Positions 8,312-16,146 of a stretch of 29,874 nt of DNA are shown piece by piece (the stretch's first letter is position 1; every line of letters starts with the position of its first letter). Made by a program: the position numbers and the translations under genes. The DNA comes from Bacillota bacterium (GTDB lineage: Bacteria > Bacillota > UBA4882 > UBA8346): contig JAEZKW010000093.1 of the NCBI GenBank assembly GCA_023415375.1, forward strand, positions 1 to 29,874. Reading direction: 5' to 3'. The notes under the pieces were generated by a model. The model saw only the letters and a program-made list of their open reading frames with translations, was not told the origin of the DNA and did no database searches.

Positions 8312-8450
8312 AAGCCTTAAAAGTGCCTTAAAATCAATTAAATATGGAACATATTAAATATGGAACATATTAGATATACAATATATTGCTTCAATCAATA
8401 AACAATATATTGTATATCTCTACCAATGAATTTTCCTTTGAGGCAGCTCC
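8312..8450. repeat. Intergenic repeat element, copy A, with long hairpin
   Basis: The spacer between two convergent genes contains two 16-base tandem units (8338-8353 and 8354-8369), then a perfect 17-bp inverted repeat (8372-8388 and 8403-8419) with a 14-base loop. The flanks match the element at 16506-16625: TTAAAATCAAT, the CAATATAT-GCTTC arm, and a closing segment ATTTTCCTTTGAGGCAGC. It abuts the stop codon of the minus-strand OmpA-like gene, so it probably acts as a bidirectional terminator. Confidence 0.75.
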
Positions 8451-9731
8451 TCATATTGTATTTGATTTTAGGGAAGCAGCTTGTTCTCTGGTCGGTTGCT
8501 TATCCCACAATGATATGTCCACCCTGCGGTTCTGTTGCCATTGATCTTCAGCATGATCGGTCCGGCCTGGGGTTTCTTTTCCGTAACGAAAAACGATCAT
8601 TTTCGCAGTAATACCGTTTACCGCAAGAAACTGCCGGATTGTGTCTGCCCGTTTTTGGGATAATTTGAGATTGTATTCGTTGGTGCCCCGTTCGTCTGCA
8701 TAACCACAAATCACAATCAAGAAACCGGGATTATTTTCTATCACCGTCAAATCATGTTCTAAACTTGGTAATTCGGAATCACGGATATCGAACTTGTTGA
8801 GATCAAAGAAAATTGATCTTAACTTTTGGTTGGTCTCAGCAATCGGCTTAAGCGAAGGTCTAGGGCTTGAAGCGATATTCGAAACTCCAGCTGTAGGTTT
8901 TACCTCACTTTGGGTAATGGGTAAAGGTGTTGGATTGGAAGCCTGATCGATTATTGATGGCGGAGCGGGAACGGTTGGTGAAGGGGTCTCAGGCACTACC
9001 GGTTTCATCTCTTGAATCGTTGTATGTTCCTGAACTGGTTTGAACTTCTTGATAATCGGTGGATCAGGGTCTGCTTCTTTGATTTTGAAATAATTTTTAA
9101 GGGTAGCAGACTTTCCATCGACATTTGTGACAATCAATTCATATGATCCGATAGGTTGACCTGTTAAATTAAAAGCGCAGTTAATTTGGGTATCTGCCAG
9201 TATTCTAAGTTGAACCCCGTTAATGATCTGACCATCCGGCCCCACCAGTTTTACTTTGACACCTTCCCTATAATTGGCGCCCAGGATTTTGGCCTGAATG
9301 AACGAAGCATTTCTAAAGTAGATGTCTTTAGGAAAAATTGAACTAATTTCGGGAGCCGCGAAATCAATAATTAGGGCATTTTTGAGTATGGCTGAACGGC
9401 TTTTTTTGCCGGAACTCCAGTTATTGGTGACGACAAGACTCCAATTACCGACTGGCTGATCAAGTAAGTCAAAAGTACAATCAATCGTTGTTTTGGTGAT
9501 TACAAAGTCTGTGGCGATAATATCAGGGACTCCTTCTTTGGTTAGTTTCGTAGTGGTAAATTGATCAAATCGTTTACCGGTAATTACCAAATGAAGGGGG
9601 CCGTTGTTAAAGGCCTTTGTCACCGAAAGAGATTGAATCTTGGGCATGTGCCAATCGATTTCGGTACTGGCTGAAAGGAGTGGGGTAAATATCAATAAAA
9701 ATGTTATCAGCAAAAATATAGTTTTATTCAA
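8451..9731 (-). CDS. OmpA-type peptidoglycan-binding envelope protein with two Ig-like (IPT/TIG) domains
   Basis: A 426-residue exported protein that likely ties the outer envelope to peptidoglycan. Residues 1-22 are a signal peptide. Two repeated Ig-like domains of IPT/TIG type follow (about 30-125 and 127-218), sharing the pattern DxQPxGxxxLxVTN (DQPVGNWSLVVTN and GQPIGSYELIVTN). A Pro/Thr-rich linker (about 219-300) leads to the OmpA/Pal C-terminal domain (303-409): FFDLNKFDIRD, ICGYADERGTNEYN, LSQKRADTI and QNRRVDISLW, including the Asp and Arg that bind diaminopimelate. TTG at 9729-9731 is chosen as start because GGAG (9738-9743) precedes it by seven bases; a longer TTG start at 9764 lies upstream of that site. 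Confidence 0.9.
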   Translation of the reverse strand: MNKTIFLLITFLLIFTPLLSASTEIDWHMPKIQSLSVTKAFNNGPLHLVITGKRFDQFTTTKLTKEGVPDIIATDFVITKTTIDCTFDLLDQPVGNWSLVVTNNWSSGKKSRSAILKNALIIDFAAPEISSIFPKDIYFRNASFIQAKILGANYREGVKVKLVGPDGQIINGVQLRILADTQINCAFNLTGQPIGSYELIVTNVDGKSATLKNYFKIKEADPDPPIIKKFKPVQEHTTIQEMKPVVPETPSPTVPAPPSIIDQASNPTPLPITQSEVKPTAGVSNIASSPRPSLKPIAETNQKLRSIFFDLNKFDIRDSELPSLEHDLTVIENNPGFLIVICGYADERGTNEYNLKLSQKRADTIRQFLAVNGITAKMIVFRYGKETPGRTDHAEDQWQQNRRVDISLWDKQPTREQAASLKSNTI

Positions 9732-9810
9732 GGGAGACTCCTTCAAATTAAGGTCTAAAGGCAAGAATAATAGTTTAAAGTTGTAATTAATTCAACGAAG
9801 TAACATATCC

Positions 9811-9816
9811 ATTATA
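9811..9816 (-). promoter_or_regulatory. Candidate -10 element for the OmpA-like gene
   Basis: A perfect TATAAT on the minus strand about 80 bases upstream of the start, preceded by T-rich DNA; no convincing -35 element is visible. This suggests that the gene is transcribed separately from the upstream synthase gene. Confidence 0.4.
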
Positions 9817-9862
9817 TAACATTTTTAAAGTAAAAAAAAAGTATTTCAATCAAAACAAATGA

Positions 9863-10639
9863 TTATCTCTTCCAAGTATCACTCCGGTAACCCATTCTTA
9901 ATGCTTCCAAGGCCATTGCCTCTGTAGGTGGTATATTTCCCAAATTAACATTGGGACCGAAATCATTAATCAGTCTAGCCTGTTGACTTTTTAAAGGCGC
10001 TTCCCAGATTATTTTGTCCATAGGAAGCTCTGTGCTTAGTTTGGTTAATTTTTCATCGATAATTGTTCCTTTGTTGTCATAGATGCCAATTCCTTGACCC
10101 GATTCCCGGGCTTCGATAATAACCCATGAAGCACCATTATTTAAATCTTGAAGGGCTGTCTGAATGGTTATATTTTCATCCTCTTGTTTCGAGGCATCCT
10201 TTTTGCCAACCTCAGTAATGACTTTAAGTCCACATGTTAAAGCAGAATCAATGGCTGCCGTTCTTAGGTTTGCTGAGATTTCAATTGTTCCATCGGAAAT
10301 TTCAACCCACTTAAAACCTAGTTCGGCGAGCTTAAGAAAATAGGGTTCTGACTTACCTTGCCACAAAGCGATTTCAAAAAAAGTTCCTCCAGGATATACA
10401 GGGATTCCGACTTCCTCAGCAGTCAAAATTTTGTCCTTAAGAGTTTCCGGCTTATAGAGGGCTGTGGTACCAAAGGTTAATTTAATAAAATCGATAAAAT
10501 CGGCATTCATTTCTAAAAAATCCCTGGTACTGCCAATTGATAAGCCTTTATCAATAATCATGGTGATTCCCCGCGTACGAGGTTTTTTTACTCTTTCTTG
10601 TATAGGTGCATCCAATATGCCTTGCCATAAATCCGTCAT
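9863..10639 (-). CDS. Phosphosulfolactate synthase, ComA/YitD family
   Basis: A 258-residue soluble TIM-barrel enzyme. The family joins sulfite to phosphoenolpyruvate, giving (2R)-3-phosphosulfolactate, the first step of the archaeal coenzyme M route; Firmicute members (B. subtilis YitD) are linked to sulfolactate of spores. Landmarks are PRTRGITMIIDKGLS near residue 20, DFIKLTFGTTALY, the PVYPGGTFFEIA loop, KWVEISDGTIEI, KVITEVGKKD, EARESGQGIGIYD and the C-terminal NLGNIPPTEAMALE. These cover the whole family length. GGGAG lies nine bases before the ATG. A sporulation-related role fits the spore-protein gene elsewhere in the window, but comB/comC homologues are not here. Confidence 0.9.
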   Translation of the reverse strand: MTDLWQGILDAPIQERVKKPRTRGITMIIDKGLSIGSTRDFLEMNADFIDFIKLTFGTTALYKPETLKDKILTAEEVGIPVYPGGTFFEIALWQGKSEPYFLKLAELGFKWVEISDGTIEISANLRTAAIDSALTCGLKVITEVGKKDASKQEDENITIQTALQDLNNGASWVIIEARESGQGIGIYDNKGTIIDEKLTKLSTELPMDKIIWEAPLKSQQARLINDFGPNVNLGNIPPTEAMALEALRMGYRSDTWKR

Positions 10640-10743
10640 ATTTCATCACTCCCGCAATATCATATGACTTCAGGCTATATTTTGTTGCAGTTCTGACATG
10701 TTTGAAGAAAATTTAGAATAGAAATGAATTGGGAGTGAAGCTG

Positions 10744-11202
10744 ATGTTCCAAGATAATTTGTTGTTAATAATCATTCTAGCGCTTGGTTTAGCCTTTAAT
10801 AACAATTTGGTGGCAGCAAGCGCTGGTAGCTTGCTGGTTCTTAAATTTATTAAATTAAGAACAATACTATTTTTATTGGAACGTCGGGCAGTCGATATTG
10901 GGTTGTTATTTTTATTAGTCGCAGTTCTTACCCCTTTTGCTCTTGATAAAGTAAAAGTGGAGGATATTTGGAAGACTTTTCAGAGTGTTCAGGGAATATC
11001 CGCCGTTGTTGGGGGGGTGGCGGCGGCATATTTATGTGGGCAAGGAATGGTGTTACTGCAAGTAAGGCCGGAGATTGTCATTGGTCTTGTTGTGGGGACT
11101 ATTATTGGAGTTTCTTTATTAAAAGGGATTCCGGTAGGACCATTGGCAGCCGCGGGGGTGACAGCCATCATTTTGAATTTATTAGGACTAGGAAAGAAGT
11201 AA
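10744..11202 (+). CDS. UPF0756 (DUF441) membrane protein
   Basis: A 152-residue integral membrane protein of the UPF0756/DUF441 family, common in Firmicutes and of unknown function. There are about four to five hydrophobic helices; recognisable parts are LLIIILALGLAFNNNLV, RAVDIGLLFLLVAVLTPFA, the Gly-rich ISAVVGGVAAAYLCGQGM and GTIIGVSLLKGIPVGPLAA. The ATG at 10744 is preceded by GGGAGTG (10731-10736) at eight-base spacing, so it is preferred over the in-frame TTG at 10729. It is divergent from the ComA-type gene, with about 100 bases between starts. No close partner gene suggests a role. Confidence 0.88.
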   Translation: MFQDNLLLIIILALGLAFNNNLVAASAGSLLVLKFIKLRTILFLLERRAVDIGLLFLLVAVLTPFALDKVKVEDIWKTFQSVQGISAVVGGVAAAYLCGQGMVLLQVRPEIVIGLVVGTIIGVSLLKGIPVGPLAAAGVTAIILNLLGLGKK

Positions 11203-11576
11203 GTAGGCCAGTTATCCAGGGTCTGCCGAATATCTTTCACTCGCCTCATTTAGCAGAATTTTACGCACAAGCTGGCAAGTTGTCAGCCAGTTTTATAGCT
11301 GTATTTACCGTGGGTGGGGGATTGCATAGAAAATATTTAGGTACAACTAAGTCGAAAACACAAATTTTACCACCAAGACACGAAGTTCACGAAGAAAAAA
11401 TAAAGCGAAGCCTTGAATCTTCGTGTGGCCTTCGTGGTAAAGAAACTGTTACTTCGAATCGAATATCTTAACCTTAAAGTAATTTTCATCCTTCCGATTG
11501 TCCTTACAAAGTCTGTTGGGGGACTATTTAGGCTTATGAAATTTACAATTAATATATCTATAAAAGGAGTGGTGTC
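11203..11576. other. Intergenic region with an inverted repeat
   Basis: This 374-base gap has a weak hairpin (CTGGC/GCCAG followed by four Ts) near 11270-11296 that may end the UPF0756 transcript, the inverted repeat at 11366-11441, and the leader of the YqhV-like gene. No other coding sequence is supported. Confidence 0.5.
11366..11441. repeat. Short inverted-repeat element (ACCA-CGAAG type)
   Basis: TTTACCACCAAGACACGAAG at 11366-11385 faces CTTCGTGGTAAA ending at 11441, and the inner CGAAG/CTTCG units recur several times. It can fold into one long imperfect hairpin. Repeats of this CACGAAG/CTTCGTG type occur in intergenic DNA of diverse bacteria; whether it is mobile is unknown. Confidence 0.7.
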
Positions 11577-11840
11577 ATGGATCAAGTGACATTAAGCAGC
11601 ATGGCAGCTGTTCGAGTAATTTCCGGCTTACTCGAAATTATTGTGGCCATCTTATTTTTAAAGGGAGGACGAGTAGAAAACGCCCTCCGAATGAATGCAT
11701 TTTTGGGCTTAATCGGTCCTTTAGTTTTTCTTTTAGTTAGCGTACTCGGTGTGATTGCGATTGCTGTCAAAGTTTCCTGGCCTAAGATGATTATTATTTG
11801 CTTAGGAATCATTCTGGTTTTAATCGGCACCAAAAATTAA
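11577..11840 (+). CDS. YqhV-like membrane protein (DUF2619)
   Basis: An 87-residue protein with three hydrophobic helices, at about 8-30, 41-62 and 68-85. The pattern AAVRVISGLLEIIVAILFL, NAFLGLIGPLVFLLVSVLGV and KMIIICLGIILVLIGTK lines up with B. subtilis YqhV, whose gene lies beside the spoIIIA sporulation operon; here no spoIII gene is adjacent. The start is ATG at 11577 behind AAGGAGTGG (11564-11572). Function is unknown; it is probably monocistronic. Confidence 0.85.
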   Translation: MDQVTLSSMAAVRVISGLLEIIVAILFLKGGRVENALRMNAFLGLIGPLVFLLVSVLGVIAIAVKVSWPKMIIICLGIILVLIGTKN

Positions 11841-11926
11841 ATCGGATAAGACCGGTATTCATCGGTAGGTGAAGAATTAGAATCTGGCATAATAATATTT
11901 TGGTCATGCAATCCTCAAGTTCCTTT

Positions 11927-13105
11927 TTAAAATTGGATGACCCAATCGACAAAAAGTTGACGATAAACGTCATTAGGATAAGACTTTAAATCAATTCCAG
12001 CTTCCAACTGATTAACCGGTGAAAAATGCTTAACCAGGGAACTTTTCCAACGGTAATTGAAGTCTGACTGCTGGTAGTTGGTAACAGGAGTCAACGCAAT
12101 GAAACGGTTTACTAAAGAATATCCCTTTTTCATTCCGTGAACCCAGTAGAATTCAATCCCTTGGGAATTGGGAATAAACCATTCTCTTTTTTCCCCGGAA
12201 GAATGAGCCAAAGAGGAATAAAGCGGCATAAATTTGGGTCCCAGATATCCAGCTTTGACTTGAAAAAGGTCTTTTGGGTTGAATTGTTTAGCGTAACTGA
12301 CAAGGATTCCAGGAGTACTAGATACTTTATAATCAGGGAATTTTTCCGATTCAAAGGAATACCAACCAAGTTCAGTAGTGAATTTGCTGTTAGAGTTACT
12401 TTTTGAAAAGTCGATACTATAATCGGTCTCACCGCTTAAACCGGGTACAATGTTGATTCCGGTTACCGTATCTTGTCCCGACCAACCGATTCTGGCAGCG
12501 ATATAATCTTCAGTATTGGTAATTTGGTCGGTACCTGTTTGATACTCTGTGTTAACGCGGGAATAAATCCCTATAACGTGAAACTTTTGAAAATCTTTTT
12601 GTAATGCGATTCCTTCTACCGGATTGGTGTAAAAATCGGATATCATTCCAAGGGGTCCCAATGAAAACTGAAAGCGGCCCAAATAATCAATACTGCTCGG
12701 ATTGGATAATTTTAGGAATGCTTGATCAACTTGAAAGGGAAGAGTCATAGGGGAAGCATTGGAATTTGCGCTTTGATATTTTAAGCCCCATCCCCCTAAT
12801 TGTGATATTTTTAAAGATAACTGCAAAGTTGGATCGATAAAGGCATCTAAAGCGATGTTTAATTGTTGCTCGAAATCAGGAGCTGTTATTGCTGTGGCAG
12901 ATTCATTGACGTTTGTAGTTGTATCCAGTTCAAACCCACCGCCAATTTGAAAACGGCCCCAGGTTGAATCTAACGATGCCACCCGATTCGAGAGCTCATT
13001 AATTTTACGGTCTGTAATCGATAAGCTGGGTTGACCGGTTGCGGGATAGGCGAGCGTAAAAATTGTTAAGCCAAGGCATAAAACGATTATCCCAAATTTC
13101 CCCAT
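11927..13105 (-). CDS. Putative outer-membrane beta-barrel protein
   Basis: A 392-residue exported protein. The signal peptide covers about residues 1-24 (GKFGIIVLCLGLTIFTLAYP, cleavage near ATG-QP). A short heptad-like stretch follows (ITDRKINELSNRVASLDS), then an alternating-residue beta-strand pattern to the end, and the last residues FVDWVIQF finish with the aromatic Phe expected of a barrel-assembly (BAM) signal. Together these indicate a porin-like outer-membrane barrel with a small periplasmic coiled-coil stub. I do not recognise a specific family. The start is ATG at 13103-13105, five bases after GGAGG (13111-13115), rather than the TTG at 13117. A CG-alternating tract lies 19 bases upstream of the ribosome-binding site. 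Confidence 0.82.
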   Translation of the reverse strand: MGKFGIIVLCLGLTIFTLAYPATGQPSLSITDRKINELSNRVASLDSTWGRFQIGGGFELDTTTNVNESATAITAPDFEQQLNIALDAFIDPTLQLSLKISQLGGWGLKYQSANSNASPMTLPFQVDQAFLKLSNPSSIDYLGRFQFSLGPLGMISDFYTNPVEGIALQKDFQKFHVIGIYSRVNTEYQTGTDQITNTEDYIAARIGWSGQDTVTGINIVPGLSGETDYSIDFSKSNSNSKFTTELGWYSFESEKFPDYKVSSTPGILVSYAKQFNPKDLFQVKAGYLGPKFMPLYSSLAHSSGEKREWFIPNSQGIEFYWVHGMKKGYSLVNRFIALTPVTNYQQSDFNYRWKSSLVKHFSPVNQLEAGIDLKSYPNDVYRQLFVDWVIQF

Positions 13106-13491
13106 AATAACCTCCAAGATGGTATTGAATATTGCGCGCGGCGCGTATTATGAATTGGAAATGGCGGCTAGAGGCTCCTTAACAATCTGGAAAACAGTTG
13201 GAAGTCCTTTGTTAACGAAAAAAATTGAAATTGAATAACAGTTATTAAGTCCCAGGTCTTGAGAGTAAATTTCTTTTCAAATCGTTAGAACACCTGCAAA
13301 ACAGAGGTTTAAATCAATACCATTCTTGCCAAAAAAAGCAAAGTAAGTCCTAAACAAACAGCTTTTCGCCATATCGTATGCGAATTTTAATCATGGGAAA
13401 TGTCTTTCCGAATTGTGTCGTTTGAGATTTTGGAGTCGTGGTATAAACCGACATTTCAGGTGAGTCAAACGGAGCGTTTGAAAATAGAGTC

Positions 13492-13518
13492 AAAAAAATA
13501 CCGGCTAAAGTGCCGGTA
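13492..13518 (-). terminator. Minus-strand rho-independent terminator
   Basis: On the minus strand TACCGGC (13512-13518) pairs with GCCGGTA (13499-13505) around a six-base loop and runs into seven Ts (13492-13498). The spore-protein gene already has its own terminator at 13752-13797, so this one implies another short transcript between them. Confidence 0.8.
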
Positions 13519-13600
13519 GTGTTGGAGTGTTAAATTGTAAGACTACATTGCCCTTTACTTGGGTCAGTTTCGGGTTAAGCAGCGGAGTTGCCATTATCAT
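13505..13600 (-). CDS. Candidate 31-residue ORF ending inside a terminator
   Basis: ATG at 13598-13600 opens MIMATPLLNPKLTQVKGN followed by 13 further residues (ending TPTLPAL); its TAG (13505-13507) sits inside the terminator hairpin. A stable hairpin (13603-13620, TGTGCC/GGCACA) lies right before the start and no clear ribosome-binding site is visible. The composition is protein-like, but this may be a gene remnant or a non-coding RNA. Low confidence. Confidence 0.25.
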   Translation of the reverse strand: MIMATPLLNPKLTQVKGNVVLQFNTPTLPAL

Positions 13601-13751
13601 TCTGTGCCCGAAGTGGCACAATGAACCGGCGGATAAGATTTCAAACTTGGTCCAAAATTCAAAGATCAGTTCATTGTTTTCATTTCAATGTTCTTTTCTT
13701 TGAACTCTAGTTTAATATAATGTATGCATAAGCGATGAAAAGTGTGAAAAA

Positions 13752-13802
13752 GGCTGTGCTAAAAGGTAAAAAAAGAAATACTTTTAGACAGCCTCTTTTT
13801 GG
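13752..13802 (-). terminator. Bidirectional terminator after the spore-protein gene
   Basis: AGGCTGTGCTAAAAG pairs with CTTTTAGACAGCCT across an A/T-rich loop, with T-runs on both strands. It follows the spore-protein stop codon within ten bases. The stem sequence matches the ends of the repeat element at 16506-16625. Confidence 0.85.
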
Positions 13803-13810
13803 TTAGTTAC

Positions 13811-13999
13811 CTAACCTTGCCGGGATAATAGTTCTTCGGCTTTTTGAATCAGTCCGCGTACAATTAACCCAGCTTCTCGGGTGGTGATATTACCATAGTC
13901 GTAGTTGCCTTTATCAACCTGGATGCGATCCGCAAATCCTAATTCTTGAGCGATTTCGTATTTAACCCGGTCGGAAACAATGCTGCCGCGACGACTCAA
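13811..13999 (-). CDS. Alpha/beta-type small acid-soluble spore protein
   Basis: A 62-residue protein matching the alpha/beta SASP family: VKYEIAQELGF near the N-terminus and the signature YDYGNITTREAGLIVRGLIQKAEELL. These proteins coat DNA in the forespore, protect it from UV and heat, and are degraded by the GPR protease at germination. The start is a TTG at 13997-13999 behind AAGGGGGTG; the nearby ATG is out of frame and leads nowhere. A forespore (sigma-G) promoter is expected but I could not identify one with confidence. It is monocistronic, ended by the terminator at 13752-13802. It is the clearest sign that the host makes endospores. Confidence 0.9.
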   Translation of the reverse strand: MSRRGSIVSDRVKYEIAQELGFADRIQVDKGNYDYGNITTREAGLIVRGLIQKAEELLSRQG

Positions 14000-14345
14000 A
14001 CATTCACCCCCTTGGAGCGTGACCCTCCTTAATCCCGGTCGAGCTCTAGAGATTCATGAACGGTCAACCCCTCATTATTATGATCCCACTTTTTTAAAAT
14101 AAGCAGGGATTTACAGTCAATTCGCTGAGATTGAGGAGAATCGATAAATTCTTCGTTCTTCGAATGCCCAAAGGCGGGAAAAAAGTATGAATTGGATAAG
14201 GCATTGTGGGAAAAATTAACAATTAGAGAGACTAATTGAATCTGGATTTGTAAATATTCATATTAGAGGATATTGATCGATGAATTTTAGAATAAATGTG
14301 TTATAATTGATGGGTACTAAATTTTGAGGGGAGCGCAATTTACCT
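14000..14345. other. Divergent promoter region of the spore-protein gene and murC
   Basis: A 346-base gap carrying the SASP leader on the left and the murC promoter on the right. No ORF or recognised RNA is seen in the middle. Confidence 0.5.
14299..14307 (+). promoter_or_regulatory. Extended -10 promoter of murC
   Basis: TGTTATAAT is a perfect -10 (14302-14307) with the TGn extension; there is no good -35 element, which is normal for extended -10 promoters. It lies about 40 bases before the murC start. Confidence 0.6.
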
Positions 14346-15710
14346 ATGAAGCATCTCCATTTTGTGGGGATTGGCGGCGCCAGACTGAGTGGTTTGGCAA
14401 AGTTATATTTTGATCGGGGTTGTAAAATTACCGGTTCTGACTCCCAGGAGTCGAGAGTAATCAGAAACATGGCACAGAAAGGAATTGATATTTCTTACGG
14501 CCATAATGCCGTGAATATACATGGCGCAGATTTGGTAGTTTATACCAATGCTGTCGGTTTAGATAATCCTGAAGTATTAGAAGCCAAACGTTTAGGTATT
14601 CCGTTAATCGAGGGTGCCGAGCTATTAGGAAAACTAATGGCTGATATTGGGAAAGGTGTTGCAATTGCGGGGACACATGGAAAAACCACAACCTCAGCAA
14701 TGACATCTTTAATCCTGGTAGAAGGCGGACTCGATCCTACAGTTTTGATAGGTGGTGAATTGAGTCAGTTTCAAGGAAACCATCGTACCGGTAAGACGCC
14801 TTATATGGTCGTTGAGGCATGCGAGTTTAAACGCTCATTTTTAAATTTAAAACCGACGTTTGAGTTGATTACCAACATTGACTGGGATCATCCCGACTGT
14901 TTTCCGACTCTGGATGATGTCATTAAAACTTTTACGGATTTTGTCAATTTGCTACCCCCGGATGGAGTTTTGGTAAGTTGGGGTGATGATCCGAATGCTT
15001 TTCGGCTTGGAAAATCATTCTCCGGGAAGTATATCTCTTTTGGCTATCAGGAACATTTTGATTGGCAAATTAAAAATATCCATTCGGCTGCTCCGATTGG
15101 AGTTGCAGCTGAACTTTATTATCACGGGAAGAGCCAAGGCGAACTCTCTTTGAAGGTGCCGGGACGTCATAATCTGCAAAATGCTACCGGAGCCATAGCT
15201 TTAGCCGCCGAATTAGGGGTGGATGTTCACTCGGCATTAAAGACATTATCGGGATTTACTGGAGTCCGGCGTCGTTTTGAAGTGAAAGGGGATTACCAGG
15301 GAGTGCTGATTGTTGATGATTACGCACATCATCCCAGTGCAGTACGGACCACTTTAGCAGCTGCCCGACAATTTTTTAAGGGCCGTATTTGGTGCGTCTT
15401 CCAGCCTCATTTATTCAGTAGGACCAAATACTTACTTCCTGAATTTGCCAGCTCATTTGGAGATGCCGATATCTGTGTCTTGGCCGATATTTATCCAGCC
15501 AGGGAAATCGATCCCGGCGATATTTCCAGCAAAGACTTGGCTGCTGCCGCTCAAAAACATCACCACGATGTACGGTATTTCGGCAGTTTTGAAAGGATTT
15601 TTGAACACCTTTGTCAAAATGTGAAGCCGGGTGATCTGGTGATTACGATGGGAGCGGGCGATATTTGGAAGATTGGTGAGAGACTCATTAAAGAAGGAAC
15701 AAAAAGTTAA
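14346..15710 (+). CDS. murC: UDP-N-acetylmuramate--L-alanine ligase
   Basis: MurC adds L-Ala to UDP-MurNAc with ATP, the first amino-acid step of cytoplasmic peptidoglycan precursor synthesis. The 454-residue product has the N-terminal UDP-binding loop (HFVGIGGARLSGLA, 5-18), the ATP P-loop GTHGKTTTS (109-117), VVEACEFKRSFL and TNIDWDHPD in the central domain, and the C-terminal domain with DDYAHHPSAV, FQPHLFSRTK, YPARE and GAGDIWK. The first loop reads GIGGARLSG where most MurC have GIGGIGMSG. GGGGAG (14328-14333) lies 12 bases before the ATG, rather far. It stands alone, not in a mur/fts cluster, so it may be a dispersed gene or a paralogue; Mpl is excluded by the C-terminal motifs. Confidence 0.92.
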   Translation: MKHLHFVGIGGARLSGLAKLYFDRGCKITGSDSQESRVIRNMAQKGIDISYGHNAVNIHGADLVVYTNAVGLDNPEVLEAKRLGIPLIEGAELLGKLMADIGKGVAIAGTHGKTTTSAMTSLILVEGGLDPTVLIGGELSQFQGNHRTGKTPYMVVEACEFKRSFLNLKPTFELITNIDWDHPDCFPTLDDVIKTFTDFVNLLPPDGVLVSWGDDPNAFRLGKSFSGKYISFGYQEHFDWQIKNIHSAAPIGVAAELYYHGKSQGELSLKVPGRHNLQNATGAIALAAELGVDVHSALKTLSGFTGVRRRFEVKGDYQGVLIVDDYAHHPSAVRTTLAAARQFFKGRIWCVFQPHLFSRTKYLLPEFASSFGDADICVLADIYPAREIDPGDISSKDLAAAAQKHHHDVRYFGSFERIFEHLCQNVKPGDLVITMGAGDIWKIGERLIKEGTKS

Positions 15711-15765
15711 TTTTCGAGTCAGATATAAAAGACTTGTTCAAATAATTATGAATAGTAAAAACTAT

Positions 15766-15815
15766 GAAGTAAGAAATGGATCTTAACAAATATCCGATTT
15801 CTTACTTCTTTTTTT
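15766..15815 (+). terminator. Rho-independent terminator after murC
   Basis: GAAGTAAGAAAT(GGAT) at 15766-15781 pairs with ATCC(G)ATTTCTTACTTC ending at 15808, followed by a T-run to 15815. It also closes off the convergent minus-strand gene. Confidence 0.9.
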
Positions 15816-16146
15816 ATAACTGAACAATGAGCATGCCGTTTTCGGAATTGAAATCATAACGTCGGTCTTCGACCGGAATTTGAAAACGATTTAAGAATTT
15901 TTTAGCAACAATCATCTTCGTTGTCCGACCTTGAATCTTAAAACAATCGGCTGTTGGCTCGTTTAAGGGTAAAATACCGACTTTTCTGGTATCAGGATCA
16001 AAATATAATTCCACATAATCAATATTTTGCAGGTGTTTCTCTACCACTGGTTTGTAAAACGCAAAACGCCCTTTACGGTTGATTCCAATGGTCTTAGAAG
16101 AAATACCTTTTTTTGCCCGTTCCTTTTGATATTTAATAAAACTCAC
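15814..16146 (-). CDS. Hypothetical protein, 110 residues
   Basis: GTG at 16144-16146 behind GGAGGGG opens a 110-residue soluble protein with no signal or membrane segment. It is basic at the N-terminus (KYQKERAKKGISSKTIGINRK) and then appears beta-rich, with a VELYFDPDTRKVGILPL segment and a TTKMIVAKKFLNRFQIP segment near the C-terminus. The good ribosome-binding site, normal codon use and the terminator that follows support a real gene. I do not recognise the family; the strand-rich middle resembles small nucleic-acid or regulatory folds only in a general way. It is probably monocistronic. Confidence 0.75.
   Translation of the reverse strand: MSFIKYQKERAKKGISSKTIGINRKGRFAFYKPVVEKHLQNIDYVELYFDPDTRKVGILPLNEPTADCFKIQGRTTKMIVAKKFLNRFQIPVEDRRYDFNSENGMLIVQL

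Larger units (their letters stand above)
13118..13810. other. Long intergenic region with terminators and a possible small transcript
   Basis: The gap holds the CG tract at 13134-13145, a 6-bp palindrome around 13240 (AATAAC/GTTATT, possible operator of the barrel gene), a minus-strand terminator at 13492-13518, a strong hairpin at 13603-13620, a candidate 31-codon ORF and the terminator repeat at 13752-13797. Confidence 0.55.

Noticed and set aside
8312..8450. CRISPR-like short tandem repeats
   Set aside because: Only two adjacent 16-base units with no spacers; explained as duplication inside a repeat element.
10968..11471. A 167-codon plus-strand frame overlapping the UPF0756 gene
   Set aside because: It is a shadow in another frame of a convincing membrane protein and its remainder crosses an inverted repeat; Trp/Cys/Gly-rich composition is unlike a protein.
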